Shown here: positions 35,487 to 43,340 of the stretch, in pieces
How positions within the stretch are numbered: position 1 is the first letter of the stretch
How the letters are laid out: the number at the start of each line of letters is the position of its first letter
Assembly (NCBI GenBank): GCA_041392805.1
Contig: JAWKLJ010000001.1
Span: 3,534,001 to 3,598,000, forward strand
Length of the DNA stretch: 64,000 nt
Direction of reading: 5' to 3'
Source of the DNA: Saprospiraceae bacterium
GTDB lineage: Bacteria > Bacteroidota > Bacteroidia > Chitinophagales > Saprospiraceae
Position numbers and translations under genes: made by a program
The notes under the pieces: model-generated
What the model saw: the letters and a program-made list of their open reading frames with translations, nothing else
The model's database searches: none
What the model was told of the DNA's origin: nothing

Positions 35487-36107
35487 TCAACTACGTTTCA
35501 ACCAGCCAGTAATACTTACCCTCCCTTTTTTGGCAGCAGTTACCTCATGTTCTATCTTATCACTTTTAAAAAACACTGTCCTTCCACCGATTGGCGAAAT
35601 ACCCACTTCCCGTTGGTCGTGGTACAACATCAGTTGCCCACCATCTTCCTCTTCCCAGGCTTCATTTAGATAAGTGACCAAAGAAAATTGTCGACCATTA
35701 TCTGTCTTAAATTGATCTTTATGGCGCTTGTAAAAACTGCCTACCTCGTAATACGCGTAGTGAAACTCGAAGTCATTAATACCTGTATAGCAGGTCCGGT
35801 TTAAATAACCAACAAAATCTTCTATCCGACCGTTAAACTCCTTTTCGTGTTTGTTCTTACTTTTTTTGTCTACCCAACAAATCGTATCTCCTCTGATCTT
35901 TTCGTTTTTAGTTATGGCAGAATGGTTTCCGATTCCCGCTGCATGCATAGCGCCTTTTTCTTTTTTTTTGAACAAATTCCCCCTGAGGGCAGTCACTAAT
36001 GCATGATCTAAAAAACCATCAACCATCCCATGCTCTTCTTGTAAAAAGCCTTGTATCAGGGCCTCTTCTTTCTGGAACTGTCCAGAGACCCCTCCTTTTT
36101 TTTCCAT
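35487..36107 (-). CDS. 2OG-Fe(II) oxygenase (prolyl-4-hydroxylase type)
   Basis: A 206-residue dioxygenase. The iron ligands are H129-x-D131 in 'YKRHKDQF' and H187 in 'DKIEHEVT', and R196 in 'KKGRVSIT' should bind 2-oxoglutarate. The 'GGQLMLY' and 'GRTVFFKSD' strands are typical of the P4Hc double-stranded beta-helix fold. There is no signal peptide, so the substrate is cytoplasmic; candidates are a protein side chain or, less likely, a nucleic acid. It lies between an ADP-ribosylglycohydrolase (66 bp) and the helicase-nuclease (52 bp) on the same strand. The substrate is not predictable from sequence. Confidence 0.9.
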   Translation of the reverse strand: MEKKGGVSGQFQKEEALIQGFLQEEHGMVDGFLDHALVTALRGNLFKKKEKGAMHAAGIGNHSAITKNEKIRGDTICWVDKKSKNKHEKEFNGRIEDFVGYLNRTCYTGINDFEFHYAYYEVGSFYKRHKDQFKTDNGRQFSLVTYLNEAWEEEDGGQLMLYHDQREVGISPIGGRTVFFKSDKIEHEVTAAKKGRVSITGWLKRS

Positions 36108-36173
36108 TACCTACTTGGTGTTTAAACAGAATTTAATCAAGCAAGTAAAAGTATTTCAATTGTATCATATTTC

Positions 36174-37136
36174 CTACAAAAACTTTTTCCTCATCTTTTC
36201 CGCCAATTCCAGGATATCCTCCAGGCGAGCCAAGCTATTAATCCAATCTTCTGGTATCAAATCAATGCCATAATACAAGCCCGCCAATCCACCTGCGATA
36301 GCCCCCGTCGTATCCGTATCGTGGCCGAGATTGACGGCCGCCAAAACCGTAGAGGGGTAATCTTCAAAACGCAAGAAACACCATAAACTCGCTTCTAAAC
36401 TATGCACTACATATCCACTGGATTCAATGTCTTCTTCCTTTTCTTTGTGAATATTTCTACCCAATACGCGGGCAAAAGCAGCCTGCTCTTTCTCATCGAC
36501 ATCCATTTTGGCTAAAAAATCCTTGGTCACCGCACAAGCTTTATGATAAGCATTCCTCTTTTCTTCACCTTCCAAGAGGTATTCAGCAAGTAGCAAATAA
36601 AAAAAACAAGCGATACCAGAACGAATATGACCATGGGTCAGGGCAGAGACTTCCCAGGCTATCTCAAATTTTTCCGTCAGGTTTTTATTCTTTATATAAA
36701 AAAGGAGCGGAATACAACGCATCAGTGCCCCATTGCCGTTAGCCATCTCATCATCGGTAAATAGCCCTTTCAACAATTCAGGCTGACCCTTTGTCAGTAT
36801 TTCTCGCAAGTCTGCTACTGCTAGACTGGTAGCATTCCCAATGTCAAACAATTCACCGTGCGGCGTCCAATAATTGTGGTATTTCCAATTGACAAACCTG
36901 GTAGCCATGTCCGTCAGATCATAACCAGCCAACAGGTTCTCGGCAATACAAAAAGCCATCGAGGAATCATCTGACCAGGTTCCGGCAGGTTGCTTATAGG
37001 TCCCATAGGCACGCATGTCCTGAACAGGATTTTTCTTTAAACTTTCTCTACTTTCAAATTCCACAGGTACCCCCAGTGCGTCACCAATGGCAAGCCCCAA
37101 AAGCGCGGAATGAATAGGGTTTTTAACAGCATGCAT
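36174..37136 (-). CDS. ADP-ribosylglycohydrolase family protein (DraG-like), first of two
   Basis: A 320-residue ADP-ribosylglycohydrolase (PF03747). The N-terminal metal ligands are in 'TWSDDSSM' (D56, D57, S58) and the C-terminal ones in 'NLGHDTDTTGAIAGGLAGLY' near residue 270, the two halves of the binuclear Mg site. 'AIGDALGVPVEF' near 16-27 is the usual start. Members remove ADP-ribose from Arg, Ser or nucleic-acid targets, or act on free ADP-ribose compounds. It is 12 bp downstream of nadE and shares little sequence with the second copy at 38819-39595, so it is not a recent duplicate. Confidence 0.93.
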   Translation of the reverse strand: MHAVKNPIHSALLGLAIGDALGVPVEFESRESLKKNPVQDMRAYGTYKQPAGTWSDDSSMAFCIAENLLAGYDLTDMATRFVNWKYHNYWTPHGELFDIGNATSLAVADLREILTKGQPELLKGLFTDDEMANGNGALMRCIPLLFYIKNKNLTEKFEIAWEVSALTHGHIRSGIACFFYLLLAEYLLEGEEKRNAYHKACAVTKDFLAKMDVDEKEQAAFARVLGRNIHKEKEEDIESSGYVVHSLEASLWCFLRFEDYPSTVLAAVNLGHDTDTTGAIAGGLAGLYYGIDLIPEDWINSLARLEDILELAEKMRKKFL

Positions 37137-37148
37137 AGGCGATTGTTT

Positions 37149-38786
37149 TTAGGCCAGGTATTTACCCACAATTGGCATCCGACGCCCCATGCCAAAAGCC
37201 TTGTCTGATACCCTCAAGACCGGAGCCGTTTGATGGCGCTTAAATTCATTGATATTTACTAAACGCAAAATGCGACGGACCAGTTTTTCATCATAACCCA
37301 TTTCAATGATATCTTGGGGACTCTGGTGCTTTTCAATATATTGGTATAGGATGGGATCTAACTCATCGTATTCGGGCAAACTGTCCGTGTCTTTTTGATC
37401 GGGGCGAAGCTCGGCACTTGGCGGTTTAGTAATGATATTTTCGGGGATAACTTCACCATCTTTATTGATAAAACGAGCCAATTCAAACACCTCCGTTTTG
37501 TAAACATCCCCAATCACCGAAAGTCCGCCACACATATCGCCATATAGTGTACCATAACCAACCGCCATTTCGCTCTTATTGGAGGTATTTAAGACAATGT
37601 TGCCGAATTTATTAGAGAAGGCCATTAGCAGCATTCCCCGCACTCTCGCCTGTATATTCTCTTCCGCAATATTAAAAGGCTTGGCCCAAAAATAAGGCTG
37701 CAACGCCTCTGAAAAAGATTGATACATCGGTTCTATTGGAATAAGGTCGTATTGTATGCCCAGGTTCTCTGCCAGTTCGCGAGCATCATTTACAGAATGA
37801 TCACTGGAAAATTGCGAAGGCATCAATATCACCCGTACATTGTCTTTACCCAATGCACGCGCAGCCAGTGCCGCCACTACCGCCGAGTCAATCCCACCCG
37901 AAAGCCCTAATATGGCCTTTTTAAAGCCCAATTTTCCAAAATAATTTTGTAGCCCCATGACTAAAGCATCATGCATCAGCGTCATTTTATCCTTCTCCTG
38001 CTCCTTATGACGACCTCCTGCCTTCACTGCTTCCAGGTCAAAGGTCTTGACTTCTTCTTTGAAATAAGTCATTTCTTCGAACACCTTCCCGTCTGGCGAA
38101 AGCACGATAGAGCCTCCGTCAAAAAGAATTTCCGTTTGCGCCCCAACATGATTGACATAAAACAAGGGAATACCATAACGAGCAATATTGGTTTGCAACA
38201 CATGAATACGGTCTGCCGCATGGGCATAAGCGAAAGGAGAAGCCGATACATTAAGGATGAAATCCGGGGCTTGGTCCATCATCTCATCCATCGGGCAAAT
38301 TTTATACAACGGATTTTCATTGCCGACATTCCACAAATCTTCACAGACCGTCAAGGCTATACGTTGGCCCTTGTATGCCAGTACTTTCCATTCAGACGCA
38401 GGCTCGAAATAGCGATATTCATCAAAAATATCATAGGTGGGAAGCAAGGTTTTGTGTTGTACAAAATGAACAGCCCCCTCCGCTAAGAAATAGACAGAAT
38501 TGTATAAATCCTTGCCTTCCACTACCGGATTTCGACTTACCGACCCAACCACAATAGCAATACCCTGGGCTTCCTTGGCTAAGGCTTGCACACTTTCCTC
38601 TGCTAAATCAATGAAATCATCAAATTCAAGAAAATCCCTTGGTGGGTAGCCCACCGTTGCCAATTCTGGCAAGCACACAATGTCGGCTCCCTGGCTTTTC
38701 GCCGTTGCCACAGCCGCCTTCATTTTGCTCAGGTTACCTGCAAAATTGCCGACGTGTACGTTGATTTGCGCAAGCGCTATTTTCAT
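37149..38786 (-). CDS. nadE: glutamine-dependent NAD+ synthetase
   Basis: A 545-residue two-domain NadE. The N-terminal nitrilase-type glutaminase (about 1-260) has the catalytic triad E41 in 'CLPELATVGYPPRD', K in 'QHKTLLPTYDIFDEYRYF' and C in 'LTVCEDLWN'. The C-terminal synthetase (about 270-545) has the PP-loop 'GLSGGIDSAVVAALAARAL'. It makes NAD+ from nicotinic acid adenine dinucleotide, ATP and glutamine. The gene is tightly flanked by two ADP-ribosylglycohydrolases (12 and 32 bp), an arrangement that joins NAD supply to ADP-ribose metabolism. Confidence 0.97.
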   Translation of the reverse strand: MKIALAQINVHVGNFAGNLSKMKAAVATAKSQGADIVCLPELATVGYPPRDFLEFDDFIDLAEESVQALAKEAQGIAIVVGSVSRNPVVEGKDLYNSVYFLAEGAVHFVQHKTLLPTYDIFDEYRYFEPASEWKVLAYKGQRIALTVCEDLWNVGNENPLYKICPMDEMMDQAPDFILNVSASPFAYAHAADRIHVLQTNIARYGIPLFYVNHVGAQTEILFDGGSIVLSPDGKVFEEMTYFKEEVKTFDLEAVKAGGRHKEQEKDKMTLMHDALVMGLQNYFGKLGFKKAILGLSGGIDSAVVAALAARALGKDNVRVILMPSQFSSDHSVNDARELAENLGIQYDLIPIEPMYQSFSEALQPYFWAKPFNIAEENIQARVRGMLLMAFSNKFGNIVLNTSNKSEMAVGYGTLYGDMCGGLSVIGDVYKTEVFELARFINKDGEVIPENIITKPPSAELRPDQKDTDSLPEYDELDPILYQYIEKHQSPQDIIEMGYDEKLVRRILRLVNINEFKRHQTAPVLRVSDKAFGMGRRMPIVGKYLA

Positions 38787-38818
38787 CTTTCTTTTGGTTT
38801 TGAAAACTACAAAACTAT

Positions 38819-39595
38819 TTAAATACGATGTGTTTGTACGTTCTGGAACTGTATTAACAATTCCTTCATATCACCTGGCAGCCGTCGCATGACTTCCTCT
38901 GCTATACCCGCTGGTACTGCTCCATAATAGGCTTCCGCTATGCTCCCTGCCATCGCGGCAATCGTATCACTATCGCCTCCCAGTGAAATGGCATTGCGGA
39001 TGGCATCTTCAAAATCTTCACTTTCCAAAAAGCAAATGATCGCTTCCGGCACCGATCCTTGACAACTAACGTCAAATTCATATTTGGGTCGAATATCACT
39101 CAGCTTTCGATGAAGATCATACCCAAAAGTAGCTATACAATAGGTACAAATAGCTTCTTTTTCATAGCCCTTTCTCGCAAGAAAAATAGAAGCTGCAATC
39201 GCTTGGGCCCCTTTGATTCCTTCTGAATGATTATGTGTAACAGATGCACTTGCATCAGCTTCCGCTAAGACACCTTTTAGGTCTTCGCCAAGCCATCCCA
39301 CTGGGCTAACCCGCATCGCAGAACCATTCCCCCAGCTATTATATGGCCCCGAGACCTTTCCTGCTAACCATTCTTTAAAAGTTCCACCATAACCAGCCAA
39401 GGGATATCGCCGACCCCAACTTTTCAAAGCATCTTCGTAATCTTTGCCATTTAACAAAACATCTGCGACCGCAATCGTCATTACGGTATCATCGGTAAAG
39501 GTAGATGCTACTGTAAATAAAGGAAAATCTTTGCTTTTAAAATTGTTTCGCTCAAATCGAGATCCAATCATATCTCCTGCAATGGCTCCAAGCAT
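38819..39595 (-). CDS. ADP-ribosylglycohydrolase family protein, second of two
   Basis: A 258-residue short-form ADP-ribosylglycohydrolase. The metal motifs are 'TFTDDTVMTIAVA' (D35, D36, T37) and 'LGGDSDTIAAMAGSIAEAYY' near residue 210. 'GNGSAMRVSPVGWL' in the middle is well conserved. It is much shorter than its neighbour and of another subfamily, close to those that act on small ADP-ribosylated molecules or free ADP-ribose derivatives; that detail is inference. It is the first gene of the five-gene run, with a strong promoter match 32 bp upstream. Confidence 0.93.
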   Translation of the reverse strand: MLGAIAGDMIGSRFERNNFKSKDFPLFTVASTFTDDTVMTIAVADVLLNGKDYEDALKSWGRRYPLAGYGGTFKEWLAGKVSGPYNSWGNGSAMRVSPVGWLGEDLKGVLAEADASASVTHNHSEGIKGAQAIAASIFLARKGYEKEAICTYCIATFGYDLHRKLSDIRPKYEFDVSCQGSVPEAIICFLESEDFEDAIRNAISLGGDSDTIAAMAGSIAEAYYGAVPAGIAEEVMRRLPGDMKELLIQFQNVQTHRI

Positions 39596-39626
39596 GGGGT
39601 AATGTTTTCAGTTACTATATTGAATA

Positions 39627-39658
39627 CAAATATACTGTTACTTAGTTTAAAAATCAAA
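39627..39658 (-). promoter_or_regulatory. Bacteroidota promoter of the NAD/ADP-ribose operon
   Basis: On the minus strand TTTG (39658-39655), a 20-bp spacer and TATATTTG (39634-39627) match the -33 and -7 consensus exactly. The -7 box is 31 bp upstream of the ATG at 39595. This is the best promoter match in the window. Confidence 0.65.
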
Positions 39659-39684
39659 CTAAGTTTAGTTTTTATTTATCCCTC

Positions 39685-39715
39685 TTGCAGAGGAAGGGTG
39701 ATTAACCTATCTTGC
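39685..39715 (+). promoter_or_regulatory. probable promoter of the CAP-domain gene
   Basis: TTG at 39685-39687, a 20-bp spacer and TATCTTGC at 39708-39715 resemble the -33/-7 elements. The site is 21 bp before ATG 39737 and supports that start over the longer reading frame beginning at 39602. Confidence 0.4.
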
Positions 39716-39736
39716 CGGACAAACTACAACAAAGAC

Positions 39737-42142
39737 ATGAACCACGCTCGCCTGCTGCTATTTTGGTGCCTACTCTTCCCTTTTTCACTTGCTGCACAAC
39801 GATTTATTCCTTCTCAACTAGAGGAGGCGCTCTTAGCGGATCAACTGTTAGGCCAAATTAATACTTACCGGGCACAAAACGGTTTAGCTCAACTTGCAAA
39901 GCACCCGATATTGGCCTTGGCCGCTAAAGACCAGGTCCGCTATATCCAATCGCTTAAAAAACTGACGCACGAACAAATGTTCACCGGAAAAAAAACGCTT
40001 AAGGAAAGGATCAATAGCCACGGAGGGGTTTTTGGACAAATCCACGAAAGTATTGCTTTTGTTCCCTTCCAATCGGATTATGAGGCACAGGCTAAAGCCA
40101 TTTTTGAGGTATGGAAACAATCAAAGGAAGATTTAAAAGCAATGCTTCAGCCTATGCTTCGGTTTTCGAGCATACATTTTGCCATTGATAAGAATGCAGA
40201 AGGAATATACGTCGTTCAAGTTTATGGCGGAACCTCCTTTGAAGCCCCACGGGGAGTGGAGACTGTAGCAGATGCTCATGGTATAGAAGCCTATCAGGCA
40301 ACGGCTTGCAAACGCGTAACAGCTAATGGATATATGGCTGCTGACCTCCCCCTACATTTGCGCTTATTTGGCTCATCTATCTACCTTGAATACCACGATA
40401 GGGGCGTTTTACAAGAAATGATTGCGGCACCAGGGGACGCCTTAGCTATTGACATCATCCACCAGGACCAATTCAAGTGTCAGGAAGAAAATAATTTTCA
40501 TCCAAGCCCTGTTCACGATGGCGTCATGCTGATGCCAGTCCCATACGAAGTGCTATATAAGACCAACCAACATCCCGATAGCAATCGCCTTTACACTTAT
40601 TTGGGCACTATTCCCGAAGCACTAAAAAAAGAAGCCATCCAACTCAATGTCATTGCAATCAATCAAAATAAAGCCTGTGAAAGTAATTTTCCTGTAGGCG
40701 TACCATTTGGCGACTTGCCTTTATTCAGGATCAATCCCATTTGGGCGTTTGAAGACTTGGGAGCCATTCCGTCTATCAAGGTGGCAGCTGTAAGGCAAAC
40801 GGCAGAAGGCATCGCCAAGGTGGCGAATATGCAGGAAGAATTTGCCCTTTCTTTTGGAAAAAGTGGGGTGGCTTTTGAAGAAAATCAATGGGAAAAAGTG
40901 CGTCAATTTGTCGATGCCCAAAAGGAGCAGATCGATTCTATTGTGGTCTCAGCTTTTAGTTCGATAGAAGGAAATACATCCCTCAATCTTGAGCTACAAG
41001 TCCAACGGGCACAAAATATCCTGCAAGCCCTTATTGGCTTGGGCCTGCCAGCAAGCAAAATACGTACTAAAGCAGAAGAAAACTGGCCGTTATTTTACCA
41101 ACAGATACTTGGAACATCCTGGGCCCGGTTTGCAGGTATGGACAAAGCAACCGTCAAGCGCCAGTTGGCTAATGCGCTGGTGGAACAAGAACTCTCGGCG
41201 CTCCTCGCAGAACAACGCGAAGCAAAACTACAATTCTATTACAAAGCAGAACGAAATGAAGCTTTCAGCCCTTATCAACTCGCCCAAACATCCTCCGCTG
41301 CTAAAACAAAACTGAGCGCGCTACAAGCTGCTATCAATTCCAACAGCACCAAATCCGCCCTTTCATTACAAGAAGAGCTGATCCGATTATTCTTAGACTT
41401 TGAGGTGAATTTAGCGGATTTGTCTGCTATCCATATCCCCATTACAAAGGAAAACTTGTCACTATTAAGCAATGCATTAGCCATAGATTTGTTTTTCAAA
41501 ACCTACGTTCGCACAGATCAACAATATATCCATCGTTTGGATACCATACTCCAATTAGCGCCCCAGTATTTGCCCATGCAATTTAATTACCTGGGGTTTG
41601 CCGTCCGCTATTTTTATCAAGAGAAAAAAAGCCTTGAGCCACCTGAACAGTTGAGCGCCAAAATATTGGCACTTTATACCCCTCAATTAGCTGCTATAAA
41701 CTACCAAGATATACAGCAGGATCTCGATCGTTTAATGATCAATTTTCACCTGGCTGCCGTAGATTATCATTTTTACAATAGACGCTACCAAAAACGAGAT
41801 CAGTCTATGCGAGCCATCCAGGATTTTTTCTCCGACCAACAAATTAGCGAGGCGGAAGCCTTGGCCTTGGCCCGCTTTTTCAATAAAAATTACTACATTG
41901 ATTGGTCAATTGCTATCTTAAACCCGTATTTGCTTAGGGAAGAAATGTCAGAAGACCTATTATTCACTTATTTCCAGACCTTGACTATTCAAGAGGGTTC
42001 CACAAGGGATGAATCCTATTACCAATGGATGGATTTGTGCCTTCAACGAAATAAAACTAGGTTATGCCATTGGTTGTCGACTTATTTCCAACTACTCCGT
42101 GATGATAAAATCAAACAGCTTTATTGTGCCGCCTGCGAGTAA
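39737..42142 (+). CDS. secreted CAP-domain (SCP/PR1) protein with OmpA-like region and long helical tail
   Basis: An 801-residue exported protein from ATG 39737 (signal MNHARLLLFWCLLFPFSLAA). The CAP domain covers about residues 25-170: 'LLGQINTYRAQNGLAQLAKH', 'DQVRYIQSLKKLTHEQ' and 'GQIHESIAF'. A region near 370-450 ('VVSAFSSIEGNTSLNLELQ', 'RAQNILQALIGLGL') resembles the OmpA-like fold in its 'A.SS.EGN..LN..L...RA' pattern. The last 300 residues are mostly helical and may hold TPR-like repeats. CAP proteins act outside the cell as hydrolases or ligand binders; the function here is unknown. It is divergent from the NAD/ADP-ribose operon. Confidence 0.85.
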   Translation: MNHARLLLFWCLLFPFSLAAQRFIPSQLEEALLADQLLGQINTYRAQNGLAQLAKHPILALAAKDQVRYIQSLKKLTHEQMFTGKKTLKERINSHGGVFGQIHESIAFVPFQSDYEAQAKAIFEVWKQSKEDLKAMLQPMLRFSSIHFAIDKNAEGIYVVQVYGGTSFEAPRGVETVADAHGIEAYQATACKRVTANGYMAADLPLHLRLFGSSIYLEYHDRGVLQEMIAAPGDALAIDIIHQDQFKCQEENNFHPSPVHDGVMLMPVPYEVLYKTNQHPDSNRLYTYLGTIPEALKKEAIQLNVIAINQNKACESNFPVGVPFGDLPLFRINPIWAFEDLGAIPSIKVAAVRQTAEGIAKVANMQEEFALSFGKSGVAFEENQWEKVRQFVDAQKEQIDSIVVSAFSSIEGNTSLNLELQVQRAQNILQALIGLGLPASKIRTKAEENWPLFYQQILGTSWARFAGMDKATVKRQLANALVEQELSALLAEQREAKLQFYYKAERNEAFSPYQLAQTSSAAKTKLSALQAAINSNSTKSALSLQEELIRLFLDFEVNLADLSAIHIPITKENLSLLSNALAIDLFFKTYVRTDQQYIHRLDTILQLAPQYLPMQFNYLGFAVRYFYQEKKSLEPPEQLSAKILALYTPQLAAINYQDIQQDLDRLMINFHLAAVDYHFYNRRYQKRDQSMRAIQDFFSDQQISEAEALALARFFNKNYYIDWSIAILNPYLLREEMSEDLLFTYFQTLTIQEGSTRDESYYQWMDLCLQRNKTRLCHWLSTYFQLLRDDKIKQLYCAACE

Positions 42143-42165
42143 TTACAGGTCGCTTGAATTAAATG

Positions 42166-43212
42166 CTAAAAGATAAAAAAACTAAATAGCAAAGAAAAAA
42201 TAACAAACACTAATAAAAGTGCACTATATATGATTGAAAGGAGAGACCATTTTAGAAACGTTTTCTTCCAACTTTCTTGGTATACTTTTTTTAAAGCTAA
42301 ATACAAATAAAGTCCTAAAATGGCTAGAAAAAACAACCAGGAAAAAGTGCCTGGAGTCCTAATGGTAAATAGGAAAAAGAAAATTACCAGGAAGAAAAAA
42401 GAATGGATATGAAAGGAAAAAACAAGATGCTCAATGTAATATCTATGCTGCTTCCGATAAAAAAACTGTATAACAAGGGTAATCACAGGCATAATTAATA
42501 AGGCAATCCAGGAGAAGCTACCCACGAGGAAAGAACTAAGGCGAGATTCGTCCTGTATGAATTTCACTTTTTGCTTAAAAACCTGCCGTTTAAACCAACC
42601 TTTTTTCTTGTACTTTTCCACCAGTTCTTCCGGTTTTAAGGTTAAAAAATCATCCCTGCTAATCCACTCTGGTATTTCATCGCCGGAAAGATGGAAATAC
42701 CTTGTTAAGTTCACGCTGTCTGAATACCATCCTATGCGTTGTCGAAGATACAAGTGCAGAGAGTCCAAAGCCTGGTCCACCGTATCATTCTTGAAAAGAG
42801 AACTCGTTTGTCTTTGAGCAAGAATTAACGAATCGAAAACCAGTTCTCTCTCCGCTTCTTTGAGAATCCGTTCCTTAACAATAAATTTATGGTTTGTGAA
42901 TTTATCGACGCCCCTGTAACTCATTGCAATGACTAGCAAGATAGAGGTAACTAGTAGTATCCTTAGCGGATGAACATACCTTTTATGCTGTCCTTCAAAA
43001 TACTTCGATGTTAATCTTCCAGGGACAAACAAGTGCCTGATGGTCAGAAAAGTACGAGATTCAATATTGAAAACAGCATCGAAAAACTCTGAAAAAAGGT
43101 CCCTTACTTTAATTCTGCCGTCCGTATTTTTCTGCCCACAGTTCGCACAAAATTTAGCCGTTTGGAGCAAAGGCTCTCCACAATTTTTACAGTTATTGGT
43201 GTTATCAGACAT
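42166..43212 (-). CDS. DUF3667 membrane protein with N-terminal zinc ribbon
   Basis: A 348-residue membrane protein. The N-terminus is a zinc ribbon, C-x2-C...C-x2-C ('NCKNCGEPLLQTAKFCANCG'), followed by 'FDAVFNIESRTFLTIRHLFV' and 'RYVHPLRILLVTSI', the DUF3667 (PF12412) signature. Membrane helices are near residues 85-100, 228-250, 262-285, 290-310 and 325-348. The family is found in Bacteroidota and has no known function. It is monocistronic, 23 bp from the convergent CAP gene and divergent from dnaX. Its C-terminus is a very hydrophobic run (LLVFVIFSLLFSFFIF). Confidence 0.88.
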   Translation of the reverse strand: MSDNTNNCKNCGEPLLQTAKFCANCGQKNTDGRIKVRDLFSEFFDAVFNIESRTFLTIRHLFVPGRLTSKYFEGQHKRYVHPLRILLVTSILLVIAMSYRGVDKFTNHKFIVKERILKEAERELVFDSLILAQRQTSSLFKNDTVDQALDSLHLYLRQRIGWYSDSVNLTRYFHLSGDEIPEWISRDDFLTLKPEELVEKYKKKGWFKRQVFKQKVKFIQDESRLSSFLVGSFSWIALLIMPVITLVIQFFYRKQHRYYIEHLVFSFHIHSFFFLVIFFFLFTIRTPGTFSWLFFLAILGLYLYLALKKVYQESWKKTFLKWSLLSIIYSALLLVFVIFSLLFSFFIF

Positions 43213-43303
43213 GATCGGGTGATGAAGATTGACCCGCTAAAGATATAAATTATTCCCTTTAATTGCTAGCCAGAGGATTGACCCAAAGCCCGTCATTTTT
43301 TCT

Positions 43304-43311
43304 TACATTTG
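43304..43311 (+). promoter_or_regulatory. -7 promoter box of dnaX
   Basis: TACATTTG is an exact TAnnTTTG element, 29 bp before the dnaX ATG at 43341. The nearest TTG upstream is 23 bp away, longer than usual, so the -33 element is unclear. Confidence 0.4.
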
Positions 43312-43340
43312 TGCTATAAAGACCTTCAACCGAAAATGGT

